Below are positions 52,741 to 62,501 of a stretch of 64,000 bases of DNA, piece after piece. The translations under genes and the position numbers were made by a program. This DNA is from Bradyrhizobium sp. CCGB01 (lineage in GTDB: Bacteria; Pseudomonadota; Alphaproteobacteria; Rhizobiales; Xanthobacteraceae): NCBI RefSeq assembly GCF_024199795.1, contig NZ_JANADK010000001.1, positions 9,253,329-9,317,328 of the forward strand, read 5' to 3'. Under the pieces are notes generated by a model. That model searched no databases, had not been told where the DNA came from, and was given only the letters and a program-made list of their open reading frames with translations. How positions within the stretch are numbered: the first letter of the stretch is position 1; the number at the start of each line of letters is the position of its first letter.

Positions 52741-52818
52741 GTAGGGTGGGCAAAGGCGCGGCAGCGCCGTGCCCACGTTCTTAGAAATGGTGGGCACGCT
52801 TCGCTTTGCCCACCCTAC
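52741..52818. repeat. GTAGGGTGG palindromic repeat at ligase/HD-GYP junction
   Basis: Arms GTAGGGTGGGCAAAG (52741-52755) and CTTTGCCCACCCTAC (52804-52818) are exact inverses; inner GGCAGCGCC also pairs. Third copy of the family at a convergent junction. Confidence 0.75.
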
Positions 52819-52836
52819 GGCAGCGGAGAGTGCCGC

Positions 52837-53931
52837 TCAAAACGACCCCAGCGCCACGGGGCGGAACGCCTGCAGCAGCTGCTGATCCAGCTTGCCGCCC
52901 ATGCCTTCCATCATCGCGAACGCGCGGGAGTGCGTGAAGGGCATGCGGTAGGCGCGCTTCTCGACGAGCGCCGCGTAGATGTCGACGATCGTCGTGACCC
53001 GCACGATGTCGCTGATCTGGTTCGACGACAGGCCATTCGGATAGCCGCTGCCGTCGAGGAATTCGTGGTGATGCAGGACGACGTCGAGCATCTCCGGCGG
53101 GAAGCCGCCCTGCTCCGCGAGCGCGTCATAGCCGCGGCGCGGATGCTGGCGCACCTCGGCCATCTCTTCGTCGGTGAGCTTGCCGGGCTTGTCGAGCAGC
53201 ACGGAGGGAACGAAGGCCTTGCCGACGTCGTGCAGCAACGCCGCGCGGGTCAGGCGGCGCTGGTCGTCCTCGCGCATGCCGAGATGCTGCGCGAAGGCGA
53301 CGGCGAAGCCGGTGACGAACAGGCAGTGCCGGTAGCTGCCGACATGATGGCAGCCGACGGTGGTGAGCCATTCGCGCAGCGAGGAGTGCTTGATCGCCTT
53401 CAGGATCTTGCTCTCGGCGGCGATGACGTCGTCGAAGGTCAGGGGCACGCCAAGCGGCAGCTTCTCGAACATCTTCGCCAGCACCGCGTGCGCCGCCTCG
53501 ACGCCGCGGTTGAGCGTCTTGCCGCGGTCGGTCGCGTCATAGGTGGCGGTGTCGGGGAACGCGGCGCGGATGCGTTGCAGGATGTCCTCGGGCTGGAGCG
53601 GCCGCGAGATCGTGTCGGTGGCGCCCAGCGCCCAGGCCTGCATGGTGCCGTGATGCAGGGCATCGGCGAGCACGAACAGCCGCGGCATGGTGCGATAGGC
53701 ATCGCCGCGCAGCTTGTTGCGCACGCGCTGCACGCTCTCGGGCGAGCGCAGATTGATGTCGACCACGAGACCGGACAGATCGCGCGACGGCTGCTCGGGA
53801 ATGTCCTGCGTCGTCACCGTCGAGACGTCGCCCACGGCCTTCAGGATGCTGGCAAGCTCGGTGCTCTCGTCGCTCCGGTCGGAGGCGAGCAAAAGCCGGC
53901 GTTTGGCGGCGGATTTGGCTGGCGCGTTCAT
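52837..53931 (-). CDS. receiver-like HD-GYP cyclic-di-GMP phosphodiesterase
   Basis: A 364-residue two-domain protein. Residues 10-125 form a receiver-like fold with VVDINLRS at the phosphorylation strand, although the usual upstream acidic pair is absent, so it may be a pseudo-receiver. The HD-GYP domain has HD at 234-235 and the extended motif HHHEFLDGSGYPNGL at 288-302, with Gly-Ser-Gly-Tyr-Pro where the consensus is Gly-x-Gly-Tyr-Pro. It would hydrolyse c-di-GMP to GMP. Monocistronic, with a repeat at its 3' end. Confidence 0.9.
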   Translation of the reverse strand: MNAPAKSAAKRRLLLASDRSDESTELASILKAVGDVSTVTTQDIPEQPSRDLSGLVVDINLRSPESVQRVRNKLRGDAYRTMPRLFVLADALHHGTMQAWALGATDTISRPLQPEDILQRIRAAFPDTATYDATDRGKTLNRGVEAAHAVLAKMFEKLPLGVPLTFDDVIAAESKILKAIKHSSLREWLTTVGCHHVGSYRHCLFVTGFAVAFAQHLGMREDDQRRLTRAALLHDVGKAFVPSVLLDKPGKLTDEEMAEVRQHPRRGYDALAEQGGFPPEMLDVVLHHHEFLDGSGYPNGLSSNQISDIVRVTTIVDIYAALVEKRAYRMPFTHSRAFAMMEGMGGKLDQQLLQAFRPVALGSF

Positions 53932-54135
53932 GGCTTCCCCAAAAGCACGGGACTGTATTTGGCGTCAGCCTAAGCCGGATCAGGTTCTCCGGCCCTTAAG
54001 AGGCGTGCTCAACGGACCCCTGAGGGAATGCACGCAATTTTATGGATCGGCTGCCGAGGCGGCCCCAAACAAAAATGGCGAAAACAACCCCATGCACAGT
54101 AGAAAGGCCATTGGAAAGACTAGGCTTTCTCGAAC

Positions 54136-54169
54136 GAAAAATCCGCCGGGGGTTGCCCCTCCGGCGGAT
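54136..54169 (-). terminator. intrinsic terminator of the iorAB-type operon
   Basis: Minus strand reading: ATCCGCCGG (54161-54169) pairs with CCGGCGGAT (54141-54149) across an 11-base loop, followed by TTTTTCG. It is 28 bases after the stop of the molybdopterin-binding subunit gene. Confidence 0.75.
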
Positions 54170-54196
54170 CAGATTTCCTCGCAATAATGCCCTTTG

Positions 54197-56479
54197 TTAC
54201 GCCTTCATCGCGCCCTTCACGGCTTCGGCCGTGATTGGAAGCGCCCTCACGCGGGCGCCGCTGGCGTTGAAGATGGCGTTGCCGATCGCGGGGGCGACGA
54301 CCGTCACCGCGGGCTCGCCGACGCCGGTGGCCTTTTCGCCGTTGGCGATCACGGCGACCGCGACCTCCGGCATCTGGCTCATGCGCAAGGGCGTGTAGCT
54401 GTCGAAATTGGTCTGCTCGATGCCACCGTCCTTGAGCGTCGCCTTTTCGTACATCGCCAGCGACAGGCCCCACAGCGCCGCGCCCTCGACCTGGGCCCGG
54501 ATGTTGTCGGGATGCACCTGGGTGCCGACGTCGGTTGCGACCGTGAGCTTCTTCACGGTCACCTCGCCCGACGGCGCCACCGCGACATGGGCGACACACG
54601 CCGTCCAGCTCGCGGTTGCGCGCTCCTGCGAGGAGACGCAGGCAACGCCCATGCCCTCGCCCTTCGGCAATTGCTTGGTGCCGTAGCCGGACAGCCCCAT
54701 CGCGGCGAGCAGCGTGTTGCGCAGCCGCTGCGCGCCGCCGTCGTTCTTGCCCTTGCCGTCCAGCAGCGCGATGCGGAACTGCGCGGGGTCCTTGCCGGCC
54801 GCAGCGGCGATCTCGTCGATCATGCTTTCGACCGCCCAGAACGTCCAGCCGGGCGCCACCGAGCGAAGCTGCCCGGACGGCGTCGCATTGTGCGCGAGCT
54901 CGTTCTTGATCGCGCGCACATGATGGTTGGGCACGGTGTAGAAGAAGTCGGCGCCGTTCACCGTGAAGGAATCGAGCGGACCCTTCTTGTCGACCGAGGG
55001 CGTGAGGAAGTCGGGAATTCCCCAGCGCGCGGTCGGCCAGGCCGACACGACGTCGTGGCTGAGCGCGACGAGCTTGCCGTCGCCATCCACGCCGGCTTTC
55101 ACTTTCTGGTAGGTGAGCGGACGCGAGAAATCCATCGTCATGTCGTTCTCGCGCGTGTAGATCACCTTCACCGGCTTGCCGATGGCCTTCGCCGCCTGCA
55201 CCGCCGGAATCATCATGTCGGCGTCGAGCCTGCGGCCGAAGCCGCCGCCGAGCCACATCTGGTGCATGACCACGAATTTCGGATCGATCCCGGCAGCGCC
55301 TGCCGCAATCGCGCCGGAGCGCGTCGCGAACTGGTTGCCGGAATAGACGTGCAGGATGTCGCCCTTGAACTCCGCGGTGGCGTTCATCGGCTCCATCGGC
55401 GCGTGGATGTTGATGCTGGTGGTGTACTCCGCCTCCAGCACCTTCGCGGCCGTGCCGAACGCCGCATTGGGATCGCCGTCCTTGACGAAGAACTGGCCGG
55501 AATCCTCCAGCTTCTGCAGCCGCTTGGCTTCATCGAGCAGCGTCTCGCTCGAGACCTTCGCGTTCGGTCCGCCGTCATAGGCGATCTTCAGCGCTGCCGC
55601 CGCCTTCTTGGCGTTGGCATAGGTGCTGGCCACCGCGACCACCCAGCCCGACGTGGTCTGAGTCTTGTCGTCGAGGGTGATGGCCTTGATGAAGCCCGGC
55701 ACCTTCTTCGCAGCCGAGTCGTCGACCGATTTCACCGTGGCGCCGAAGCGCACCGGTGGGGTGACCACCGCGCCATAGGCCATGCCCGGCAGCATCACGT
55801 CGATGCCGTATTTGGCCGTGCCGTTGGTTTTGGAGGGGATGTCGAGCTGCGGCACCGACACCCCGATCATGGTGTACTGATCCGGCGTCTTCAGCTTGAT
55901 CGCCTTGAGCTCATCAGGCGTGAAGGTTTTCGTCGCCTTGCCGCTTTTGACGATTTCGGCGAACGACATCTGCTTCTTCGACTTCGCGTGCACGATCATG
56001 GAATCGCGCACCACGAGTTCCGACGCCGGCACGCCCATCGCGGCGGCCGCGCCTTCCGTCAACGCCATGCGGCCGGCGGCACCGGCACGGCTCATGGCGT
56101 CGAAGTTCATCATCGTCGACCAGCTGCCGCCGGTGATCTGTGCGCCCAGCACGGGGTCGTTGAACTTCGGATCGTTGGAGGCGAGGTTGACCCGCATATC
56201 GCTCCACTTCGCGCCCAGTTCCTCGCAGACGATCTGCGCCATGGTGGAGGCGATGTGCTGGCCCATGTCGGCCTTGCCGCAGGTCACGGTGACGAGACCA
56301 TCCGGCGCGATCGCGTACCAGACGCTCGGCTCGAAGTTCGAAGGCGCCGCGAGCGCCTCACCGATGCCGGGCACGCCGGCATAGCCGAGCACGAGGCCGG
56401 ACGCGGCGGTGCCGACGAGGAACGAGCGACGGCTAAGATCCGTCGTCTCGGGGGTGACGTTGTTCACGTGCTTGTTCAT
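54197..56479 (-). CDS. molybdopterin-binding subunit, IorB type (xanthine dehydrogenase family)
   Basis: A 760-residue large subunit of an isoquinoline-1-oxidoreductase/aldehyde oxidase-like molybdenum hydroxylase. A Tat signal [12 protein letters not shown] at 16-27 sends it to the periplasm. Mo-cofactor segments include [32 protein letters not shown] and the catalytic-region [18 protein letters not shown], where Glu is the conserved active base. It overlaps the small subunit gene by four bases. The natural substrate (aldehyde, N-heterocycle) is unknown. GGAGG precedes ATG 56479. Confidence 0.9.
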   Translation of the reverse strand: MNKHVNNVTPETTDLSRRSFLVGTAASGLVLGYAGVPGIGEALAAPSNFEPSVWYAIAPDGLVTVTCGKADMGQHIASTMAQIVCEELGAKWSDMRVNLASNDPKFNDPVLGAQITGGSWSTMMNFDAMSRAGAAGRMALTEGAAAAMGVPASELVVRDSMIVHAKSKKQMSFAEIVKSGKATKTFTPDELKAIKLKTPDQYTMIGVSVPQLDIPSKTNGTAKYGIDVMLPGMAYGAVVTPPVRFGATVKSVDDSAAKKVPGFIKAITLDDKTQTTSGWVVAVASTYANAKKAAAALKIAYDGGPNAKVSSETLLDEAKRLQKLEDSGQFFVKDGDPNAAFGTAAKVLEAEYTTSINIHAPMEPMNATAEFKGDILHVYSGNQFATRSGAIAAGAAGIDPKFVVMHQMWLGGGFGRRLDADMMIPAVQAAKAIGKPVKVIYTRENDMTMDFSRPLTYQKVKAGVDGDGKLVALSHDVVSAWPTARWGIPDFLTPSVDKKGPLDSFTVNGADFFYTVPNHHVRAIKNELAHNATPSGQLRSVAPGWTFWAVESMIDEIAAAAGKDPAQFRIALLDGKGKNDGGAQRLRNTLLAAMGLSGYGTKQLPKGEGMGVACVSSQERATASWTACVAHVAVAPSGEVTVKKLTVATDVGTQVHPDNIRAQVEGAALWGLSLAMYEKATLKDGGIEQTNFDSYTPLRMSQMPEVAVAVIANGEKATGVGEPAVTVVAPAIGNAIFNASGARVRALPITAEAVKGAMKA

Positions 56480-56967
56480 GTGGGCCTCCGTTCGTTGCCG
56501 GAGGCGGAAGCGGTGCGCATCTCGGTCGCGGCGCGCATGATCGCCTTCTGGATCCGCGAATAGGTCATGCAGCGGCAGAGATTGCCGTCCATATGCGCGA
56601 CCACCTCTTCCTTGGTCGGATTGGGATTCTTCGCAAGCAGCGAGGCTGCCTGCATGATCTGCCCGGACTGACAGTAGCCGCATTGCGGCACCTGCTCGGC
56701 GATCCACGCCTTCTGCAGCGGATGATCGCCCTTGGGGGCGAGGCCTTCGATGGTGGTGATCTTCTTGCCGGCGACATCGCCGACCATGGTCTGGCACGAA
56801 CGCACGGCTTCACCGTTGACATGCACGGTGCAGGCGCCGCACAGCCCGGCACCGCAGCCGAACTTGGTGCCTGTCATCTGCAATTGCTCGCGGATCGCCC
56901 AGAGGAGCGGCGTGTCGTTCGCCGCATCCACGGACAGACTCCGCCCGTTGATGGTGAGAGTTGGCAT
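56476..56967 (-). CDS. 2Fe-2S small subunit, IorA type
   Basis: The 163-residue partner of IorB. The plant-type 2Fe-2S motif is [17 protein letters not shown], and the C-terminal cluster region is [11 protein letters not shown] with [12 protein letters not shown], as in all xanthine dehydrogenase small subunits. No signal peptide is present, so it is probably exported by hitch-hiking on the Tat signal of the large subunit. A third FAD or cytochrome subunit is not adjacent. Confidence 0.92.
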   Translation of the reverse strand: MPTLTINGRSLSVDAANDTPLLWAIREQLQMTGTKFGCGAGLCGACTVHVNGEAVRSCQTMVGDVAGKKITTIEGLAPKGDHPLQKAWIAEQVPQCGYCQSGQIMQAASLLAKNPNPTKEEVVAHMDGNLCRCMTYSRIQKAIMRAATEMRTASASGNERRPT

Positions 56968-57336
56968 AGGCGTCTTCCCCTGCCGGTGCATGAAGCCGCT
57001 TACGGCGGCAACTTGAGCAGCGAACGCCCACCGGGCTGGCGTCCACCTTGATCGCGAGAATGATCGCGTTCATGCGTCGTGGCAAATGCAATTTGGAATC
57101 GCTCGAAACTATCTCGGCACCCGCTCGTTGTGCGTTGCGACAGCGACACCAACGCAGCGACTGAACGCAACAGAGAGCGCGTCGCACATGCATGCCATCG
57201 CGATAGGGCAGTTTCTTCGAGGTAACTTGGCGCGCTAAGGTGCAGGCGCCGACGTGGGCGCCCCTTCTCCCCTTGCGGGAGAAGGTGCAGCGCGGTCGCG
57301 GCTACGAAGAACGAGAAATAAGAAAGGGCGGAAACA
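56968..57336. other. intergenic gap between iorA-type and hydrolase genes
   Basis: About 370 bases without a supportable gene; divergent promoters are expected. The only structure noticed is a CTTCTCCC / GGGAGAAG hairpin at about 57265-57287. No recognisable operator. Confidence 0.5.
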
Positions 57337-58101
57337 ATGCCGAAGATCAATCGGGACGGCGTCGGGATCTATTACGAAGTCCATGGCGACGGGCCGCCGC
57401 TGCTGCTCACCCACGGCTATTCCTCGACCTCGGCGATGTGGCATGGGCAGGTCGATGCGCTCGCGAAGGATCACAAGCTGATCCTGTGGGACATGCGCGG
57501 CCACGGCCAGTCCGACTATCCCGATGATCAGAAGGCCTATAGCGAAGCGCTCACCATCGGCGACATGGCCGCGATCCTGGATGCAGTCGGCAGCGAGCGC
57601 GCCATCATCGGCGGATTGTCGCTCGGCGGCTACATGTCGCTCGCATTCTATCGCGCCTATCCGCAACGCGCCCGCGCGCTGCTGATCATCGACACCGGCC
57701 CCGGCTTCAAGAAGGACGACGCGCGCGAAGCCTGGAATGCGCGGGCGCTCGGCACCGCCGACAAGCTCGATCGCGAAGGTCTCGATATGCTGAAATCGGC
57801 GACACGCGAGCGCGCCACCGCGAGCCATCGCAACGCCAGGGGATTGGCGCTTGCCGCACGCGGCATGCTGACCCAGCGCGACGCCCGCGTGATCGAGCTG
57901 CTGCCCGACATCAAGGTGCCCAGCCTGATCGTGGTCGGCGCCGACGACACGCCGTTCCTCGCCGCGTCCGACTACATGGCCGCAAAGATCCCCGGCGCAC
58001 AAAAAGTCGTGATCCCCGCCGCCGGTCACGCCGTCAACATCGATCAGCCCAAGGCTTTTGTTGACGCGGTGGTGCCTTTCCTGAAGAACTTGCCGGGATA
58101 G
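57337..58101 (+). CDS. alpha/beta hydrolase
   Basis: A 254-residue hydrolase with lid. The oxyanion hole is LTHGYSSTSAMW, the nucleophile Ser95 sits in GGLSLGGYMS, and the acid and His are in VGADDTPF and PAAGHAVN. The layout is that of 3-oxoadipate enol-lactonase/haloperoxidase-like proteins. It precedes two small genes on the same strand; a metabolic link to the IorAB genes upstream in the opposite direction is not shown. Confidence 0.85.
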   Translation: MPKINRDGVGIYYEVHGDGPPLLLTHGYSSTSAMWHGQVDALAKDHKLILWDMRGHGQSDYPDDQKAYSEALTIGDMAAILDAVGSERAIIGGLSLGGYMSLAFYRAYPQRARALLIIDTGPGFKKDDAREAWNARALGTADKLDREGLDMLKSATRERATASHRNARGLALAARGMLTQRDARVIELLPDIKVPSLIVVGADDTPFLAASDYMAAKIPGAQKVVIPAAGHAVNIDQPKAFVDAVVPFLKNLPG

Positions 58102-58124
58102 GCGATCGAACGGGAACACAGGCA

Positions 58125-58460
58125 ATGAAGCGGACGATATTGGCTGCGGGCGCGGTGTTGCTGTCGGTGTCTGCGCAGGCCGAGCCGTTCGGCATGGCGC
58201 CACCGCGCCGGCCCTTCGTTGCGACCTTGTCGAACAACACGCCGCTCGCCTTCGGCATGGATGCCGATCAGACCGCGCGCGCCCTCGGGCAGCCCCTGCA
58301 ATATGTGCGGGGCCGCCCCGGCAACGAGATCTACCTCGCCTTGCGCAATCTCGGCGGCAGCGGCTTGATCCCCTACCGCCACCGCCTGTTCCTGCAATTC
58401 CGTCATGGACGGCTGGCAGGATGGAAGGAGGACTACGGCGAGAACTGGATGTGGGAGTGA
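58125..58460 (+). CDS. exported hypothetical protein
   Basis: A 111-residue secreted protein with signal MKRTILAAGAVLLSVSAQA cut before EPFG. The mature part, with FGMDADQTARALGQPLQYV and RLFLQFRHGRLAGW, has the alternating pattern of a small SmpA/OmlA-like domain, but no firm family match. It starts 23 bases after the hydrolase gene, so the two are probably cotranscribed. Confidence 0.7.
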   Translation: MKRTILAAGAVLLSVSAQAEPFGMAPPRRPFVATLSNNTPLAFGMDADQTARALGQPLQYVRGRPGNEIYLALRNLGGSGLIPYRHRLFLQFRHGRLAGWKEDYGENWMWE

Positions 58461-58468
58461 TCGCCGAC

Positions 58469-58578
58469 CCTCATGGTGAGGAGGCGCAAAGCGCCGTCTC
58501 GAACCATGCAGGCCCGGCTCTCGCATCTCGGCCTTTCATCCTTCGAGACGCTTGCTGCGCAAGCTCCTCAGGATGAGG
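58469..58578. repeat. CCTCATGGTGAGGAG / TCCTTCGAGACG repeat pair
   Basis: The two modules seen at 17831-17954 occur here in the opposite order: CCTCATGGTGAGGAGGCGC with GTCTCGAACC, then CATCCTTCGAGACG with CTCAGGATGAGG. This shows a dispersed modular family. Confidence 0.65.
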
Positions 58579-58627
58579 GGATAGAGCGGTGTTCGCAATC
58601 AACGACCAACCAAAAAGGACAACCCGC

Positions 58628-59299
58628 GTGGGACAAGACATCAAGCTGACGGCTTCCGACAATTTCCAGCTCGGCGCTTATCGCGCTGACCCTTCAGGCG
58701 CGCCGAAGGGCGCGGTGGTGGTGATCCAGGAGATTTTTGGCGTCAATCACCACATCCGATCGGTCTGCGACCGTCTCGCCAAGGAGGGCTATGTCGCGAT
58801 CGCGCCGTCGATCTTCGACCGGACCTCGCCGAACTTCCAGTCGGGCTACACGCCGGACGAGATCGCTGAAGCCCGCAAGTTCGTTGCCAATCCCGATTGG
58901 GAGGCGATGCTGCGCGACACGCAGGCTGCGATCGACGCGGTCAAGAGTGTCGGGCCGGTCGGCATCATCGGCTTCTGTCTCGGCGGCAGCATCGCCTTTG
59001 TCGCGGCGACCCGGCTGTCGGGCCTGAAGGCCGCGATCGGCTATTACGGCGGCGCCGTGGTGCGCTTCGCCGACGAGAAGCCGAAGGTGCCGACGCAGCT
59101 GCATTTCGGCGAGAAGGATGCCGGCATTCCCCTGACCGATGTCGAGACCGTCAAGGCGAAGCGGCCGGACGTCGAAGTGTTCGTCTATCCCGGCGCCCAG
59201 CACGGCTTCCATTGCGACGAGCGGCCGAGCTACGACAAGACGAGTTCCGACATCGCCTGGCCGCGCAGCCTGGAATTTTTCGCGAAGCATCTGAAATAG
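58628..59299 (+). CDS. dienelactone hydrolase family protein
   Basis: A 223-residue cytosolic hydrolase. The Cys nucleophile is Cys117 in GFCLGGS, with Glu35, Asp164 and His192 (AQHGF) completing the dienelactone-hydrolase network. A GTG start is used, placed near AAGGAC; an ATG 13 codons earlier (MFAINDQ) is possible. In the beta-ketoadipate branch it opens dienelactones, but paralogues have wider esterase roles. Confidence 0.9.
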   Translation: MGQDIKLTASDNFQLGAYRADPSGAPKGAVVVIQEIFGVNHHIRSVCDRLAKEGYVAIAPSIFDRTSPNFQSGYTPDEIAEARKFVANPDWEAMLRDTQAAIDAVKSVGPVGIIGFCLGGSIAFVAATRLSGLKAAIGYYGGAVVRFADEKPKVPTQLHFGEKDAGIPLTDVETVKAKRPDVEVFVYPGAQHGFHCDERPSYDKTSSDIAWPRSLEFFAKHLK

Positions 59300-59381
59300 T
59301 GAGGGCGGGAATCGGGTGGCCGCGTCACGCTACCCGGCGATAGAGCTGGCTGATCAAGCCAACTGGCGCCGGGAGATCGTC

Positions 59382-59861
59382 ATGCAACAGGCCAACACGA
59401 ACATCATCATCCGCAATCCGTTCGGCACAATGGATGTACCCTCGCCGAACGATCATGACGTCATGGACTATGCTGCAACGGCGACGCCTGCCGGCGATGC
59501 CGCCGACGTCAACGCGGCAGCATGGGCCTCCATCGCTGCACTGTCAGATCCGCTCGAAGGCATCTGGGCGAGCCGCTGGAATGGCGGCGCCGATCCGACC
59601 ATCGCCGGCGATACGCCGGAGGCCTGGAAAGACGGGCGCGCGGAGGTGCGAGTTGCAGGCGGGCGCATCTATCTGCGCTTCGACTGGGACCATGGCCGGC
59701 GGCACGGGCTGATCGATGCGGCGCGCGAGGGCGCGCGCCTTTTCGGTAAATACATCAACCTGACCAACCCCGCGATCATGCGACCGTGGGTTGGGCTTGT
59801 GGTCGATGAGGCGCGGATCGACGGATGTTTTCCGAACGGGCGACTGGATTTCAGAAGATAA
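59382..59861 (+). CDS. hypothetical protein
   Basis: A 159-residue soluble protein (MQQANTNIIIRNPFGTMDVPS). GGGAGATC lies about seven bases before the ATG, with a 22-codon in-frame extension rejected as unlike coding sequence of its type. The middle is acidic and Trp rich (WASRWNGGADPTIAG), then VRVAGGRIYLRFDWDHGRRHGLIDA suggests a beta sandwich. Function not recognised. Confidence 0.65.
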   Translation: MQQANTNIIIRNPFGTMDVPSPNDHDVMDYAATATPAGDAADVNAAAWASIAALSDPLEGIWASRWNGGADPTIAGDTPEAWKDGRAEVRVAGGRIYLRFDWDHGRRHGLIDAAREGARLFGKYINLTNPAIMRPWVGLVVDEARIDGCFPNGRLDFRR

Positions 59862-59867
59862 TTCTTT

Positions 59868-59970
59868 GTCATTCCGGGACGCGACGAAGTCGCGGGCCCG
59901 GAATCCATCGGGCGTCAGAGACGGTGGAAGAATGGATTCCGGGCTCGCGCTGCGCGCGCCCCGGAATGAC
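59868..59970. repeat. GTCATTCCGGG palindromic repeat
   Basis: Exact arms GTCATTCCGGG (59868-59878) and CCCGGAATGAC (59960-59970), with CCCGGAATCCAT / ATGGATTCCGGG inside. It fills the gap between two convergent genes. Confidence 0.75.
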
Positions 59971-59977
59971 GGGAAAC

Positions 59978-60724
59978 CTAGAACCAGCGCTCGCCGACGA
60001 ACACGGTGTCGCCCGGCGCCAGCGGCGTGCCGAGCGGGACGACGGCGCGCATGGCGCCGCCGGCTTCGGTGTGCGTGACGGTGACGACGTCGCGCTTGGC
60101 GCGCGGCGAGAAGCCGCCGGCGATCGCGACCGCGCTTTCGACCGTCATGTTCGGCACGTAAGGGTATTGGCCGGGAGCGGTGACTTCACCGAGAATGAAG
60201 AACGGGCGGTAGGACTCGACTTCGACGGCGACCGACGGCTCGCGGATGTAGCCGTTGCGCAGCCGCGCGGCGATGTCACCGGCAAGGCCCGCCGGGGTAC
60301 GGCCGCGTGCCGGCACGCCGCCGATCAGCGGCATGGTGATGGAACCACCGGCATCAATGGCGTAGCTGTTGGTGAGACCTTCCTGGCCGTAGACCACGAC
60401 GCGCAGCTTGTCGCCGGCGTCGAGATGGTAGGAGGAGTCGTATCGCGCCGGCGCCGCCATCGGCGCGGCGTAGCCGACCGGCATGGGCGCAGGCGAGGCG
60501 GCGAAGGAATTGCGCAGTGCGCCGATGGCGCCGCCACCGTCGGCGACGACAACCGGCTGCGGGGCGACGTAGGGCTGGCCATAGGCCATGGAGTCGAGAT
60601 CGGCACGGGGCTGCATGACCGCGACGGGACCTGCGGTCTGCATACAGCCGCCGAGGGCAAGCGCGGCGGACGCTGCCAAGGATGCTGTCAAGATCGACCA
60701 TCGAAACGCGCGTGCAACCGGCAC
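59978..60724 (-). CDS. polysaccharide export outer-membrane lipoprotein (Wza-like, SLBB)
   Basis: A 248-residue lipoprotein. The signal SLAASAALALGGC has a LGGC lipobox with Cys27. A low-complexity linker follows, then the polysaccharide-export motif YHLDAGDKLRVVVYGQEGLTN and SITMPLIGGVPARGRTPAGL, and one SLBB repeat region PFFILGEVTAPGQYPYVPNMTVESAVAIAGGF. The start is a GTG read from the position of the signal; longer readings run into the repeat at 60798-60953. The other export genes are not adjacent. Confidence 0.82.
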   Translation of the reverse strand: MPVARAFRWSILTASLAASAALALGGCMQTAGPVAVMQPRADLDSMAYGQPYVAPQPVVVADGGGAIGALRNSFAASPAPMPVGYAAPMAAPARYDSSYHLDAGDKLRVVVYGQEGLTNSYAIDAGGSITMPLIGGVPARGRTPAGLAGDIAARLRNGYIREPSVAVEVESYRPFFILGEVTAPGQYPYVPNMTVESAVAIAGGFSPRAKRDVVTVTHTEAGGAMRAVVPLGTPLAPGDTVFVGERWF

Positions 60725-60797
60725 CGGACCCCATCCCTCGAAACGAGACAGATCCAGTCTTGCACTGGTTATGGTTAATAAAGCGTTGAGCGGGCGC

Positions 60798-60953
60798 ACC
60801 CTCCCCCTGGAGGGGGAGGGTCGGCTCATATTGAGCGCAGCGAAATATGAGACGGGGTGGGGTGATCCCTCAACACGGGTACTGTCGGACGTGGAGAGAC
60901 CGTCACCCCACCCCGCTCGCGCTACGCACGATCTACCCTCTCCTGGGGAGGGT
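60798..60953. repeat. ACCCTCCCC-GGGGAGGGT palindromic repeat
   Basis: Outer arms ACCCTCCCCCTGG and TCCTGGGGAGGGT pair, and an inner GGGGTGGGGTGA / TCACCCCACCCC pair gives a long imperfect hairpin. It occupies the region between msrA and the polysaccharide export gene, upstream of the latter. Confidence 0.7.
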
Positions 60954-60983
60954 AAGAAACGCGGGTCGTCTCGATGAGCGAGC

Positions 60984-61640
60984 TTACGCGCTGACGCCCA
61001 CGCCGATCGGGCAGGACACGCCGGTGCCTCCCAAGCCGCAATAGCCGGCGGGGTTCTTCGCCAGATATTGCTGATGATAGTCCTCGGCAAAATAGAACGC
61101 GCCGGCAGGCGCGATCTCGGTGGTGATGGCGCCGAGGCCTTTTGCGGCAAGCGCCTTCTGATAGAGCGCCTTCGATTCATCGGCCGCTTTCTTCTGCGCG
61201 TCTGAATAGGTGTAGATCGCGCTTCGGTACTGCGTGCCGACATCGTTGCCCTGACGCATGCCCTGCGTCGGGTTGTGGCTCTCCCAGAATGTCTTCAAGA
61301 GCTTCTCGTAGGAGATCTTCTTCGGATCGAACACGACCAGCACCACTTCGGTGTGGCCGGTCCGTCCCGAACAGGTCTCTTCATAGGTCGGGTTCGGCGT
61401 GTGGCCGCCGGCATAGCCGACGGCGGTCGCGTAAACACCGTCGCCGAGCTCCCAGAATTTGCGCTCGGCGCCCCAGAAGCAGCCGAGCCCGAACACGGCC
61501 TGCTCAAGGCCTGCGGGATAAGGCGGCTGCAACTTCGCGCCGTTGACGAAATGGATGGTCGCGGTGGGAATGGCTTGCGCACGGCCGGGCAGCGCTTCCG
61601 TGGCGCTCGGCAATGCGGTGGTCTTGCGCATGAACAGCAT
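60984..61640 (-). CDS. msrA: peptide-methionine (S)-S-oxide reductase MsrA
   Basis: A 218-residue MsrA. The catalytic Cys54 lies in [13 protein letters not shown], with [14 protein letters not shown] and GRTGHTEVV after it. Two further Cys near the C-terminus ([14 protein letters not shown]) are in place to recycle the enzyme by disulfide exchange. Repairs methionine S-sulfoxide in oxidised proteins. GGAGACC is seven bases before the ATG; the upstream 20 residues are rejected. Confidence 0.93.
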   Translation of the reverse strand: MLFMRKTTALPSATEALPGRAQAIPTATIHFVNGAKLQPPYPAGLEQAVFGLGCFWGAERKFWELGDGVYATAVGYAGGHTPNPTYEETCSGRTGHTEVVLVVFDPKKISYEKLLKTFWESHNPTQGMRQGNDVGTQYRSAIYTYSDAQKKAADESKALYQKALAAKGLGAITTEIAPAGAFYFAEDYHQQYLAKNPAGYCGLGGTGVSCPIGVGVSA

Positions 61641-61782
61641 GATGGGTCTCCGCAACGAGCTGTCCGTCGCTTGAGCGCGCGAGAGAAGTCGAGCGCTCAT
61701 GCGGCGTGCTCGCGATCAGGTGGGGAATATAGGGTTCTACGTCAGCGAGGGCAGCCTTGTTACGCCGCGCCCCATCGGCCGC

Positions 61783-62100
61783 TCAGTCCCTGGAATATCC
61801 GATCAAGGGTTTCCGCGGCCGGAACAGGATCATCAACAGGATCCCCAAAATGCCGAGCACGGCGAAAACCGGCTGATCCAGCACCAGGCGGATCACCGAG
61901 GTCCAGAGCCAGGGCGCCTTGGCCTCGACCCAGGTCCGGAACGCCGTCTGGCTGGCCTGATTGATGTCGTTCCAGAACTGGCCGAACCGGGTGAACTTCA
62001 AGGTCTGGTCGGCCACCCAGCGGGCGCCGTCATAGACCATGAAGATGAACCCGCCGGCGAGCAGCAACAGCCCAATCAGTCGGAAAAAGCCGCGGATCAT
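61783..62100 (-). CDS. hypothetical membrane protein
   Basis: A 105-residue protein with two hydrophobic helices (residues 5-27 and 70-92) and a cytoplasmic or periplasmic middle domain WNDINQASQTAFRTWVEAKAPW. Both the GTGAGG ribosome site and the Pro-rich RPRKPLIGYSRD end look natural. Family not recognised. Divergent from rpsT with about 400 bases between the starts. Confidence 0.75.
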   Translation of the reverse strand: MIRGFFRLIGLLLLAGGFIFMVYDGARWVADQTLKFTRFGQFWNDINQASQTAFRTWVEAKAPWLWTSVIRLVLDQPVFAVLGILGILLMILFRPRKPLIGYSRD

Positions 62101-62243
62101 GCCTCACCCTATATGATCGTCCGATCGGACGACCCCTGGAACGCTGCCAGCCAATAGCCGGGGGATGGCAGAAATTCAACCTCTTCAGGGCGTTACGACG
62201 CCCTCTTGGCGCACCCGAGGGCTGTTTTCCAGCCCGGAAAGCG

Positions 62244-62272
62244 TTGACGGTGCCCAAGACCCTCTCTATAAG
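62244..62272 (+). promoter_or_regulatory. rpsT promoter
   Basis: TTGACG (62244-62249) and TATAAG (62267-62272) are 17 bases apart. Transcription should start near 62279, giving a leader of about 220 bases before rpsT. This is the best sigma70-type promoter in the divergent gap 62101-62501. Confidence 0.65.
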
Positions 62273-62501
62273 GGCGCCAACTGGCGGTGGGCGCAATCCT
62301 GCCGCCGCTGTTCTTTGAGCAGTTGCAGGCACCTTGAGCTTGAGGGCTCCTTGGAGCCTCAGAGACAGCCGCAAGGCGGTCGCTCATGTTCCGGGAATAG
62401 CCTAGCAACCGAACACCCTAAATCCGAGCGTCGATTCAGCGGTCAAGCAGCCGGCGCTACCCGACCAAGACGCGACCGGTACCGCAAAGGATATTGAGAC
62501 C

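Noticed and set aside
54194..56563. 789-residue frame opposite the molybdopterin subunit
   Set aside because: Shadow of the IorB gene, which has unmistakable cofactor motifs.
62165..62497. 110-residue frame just before rpsT
   Set aside because: No ribosome site, Ser/Arg/Cys composition, and it overlaps the rpsT promoter and leader.
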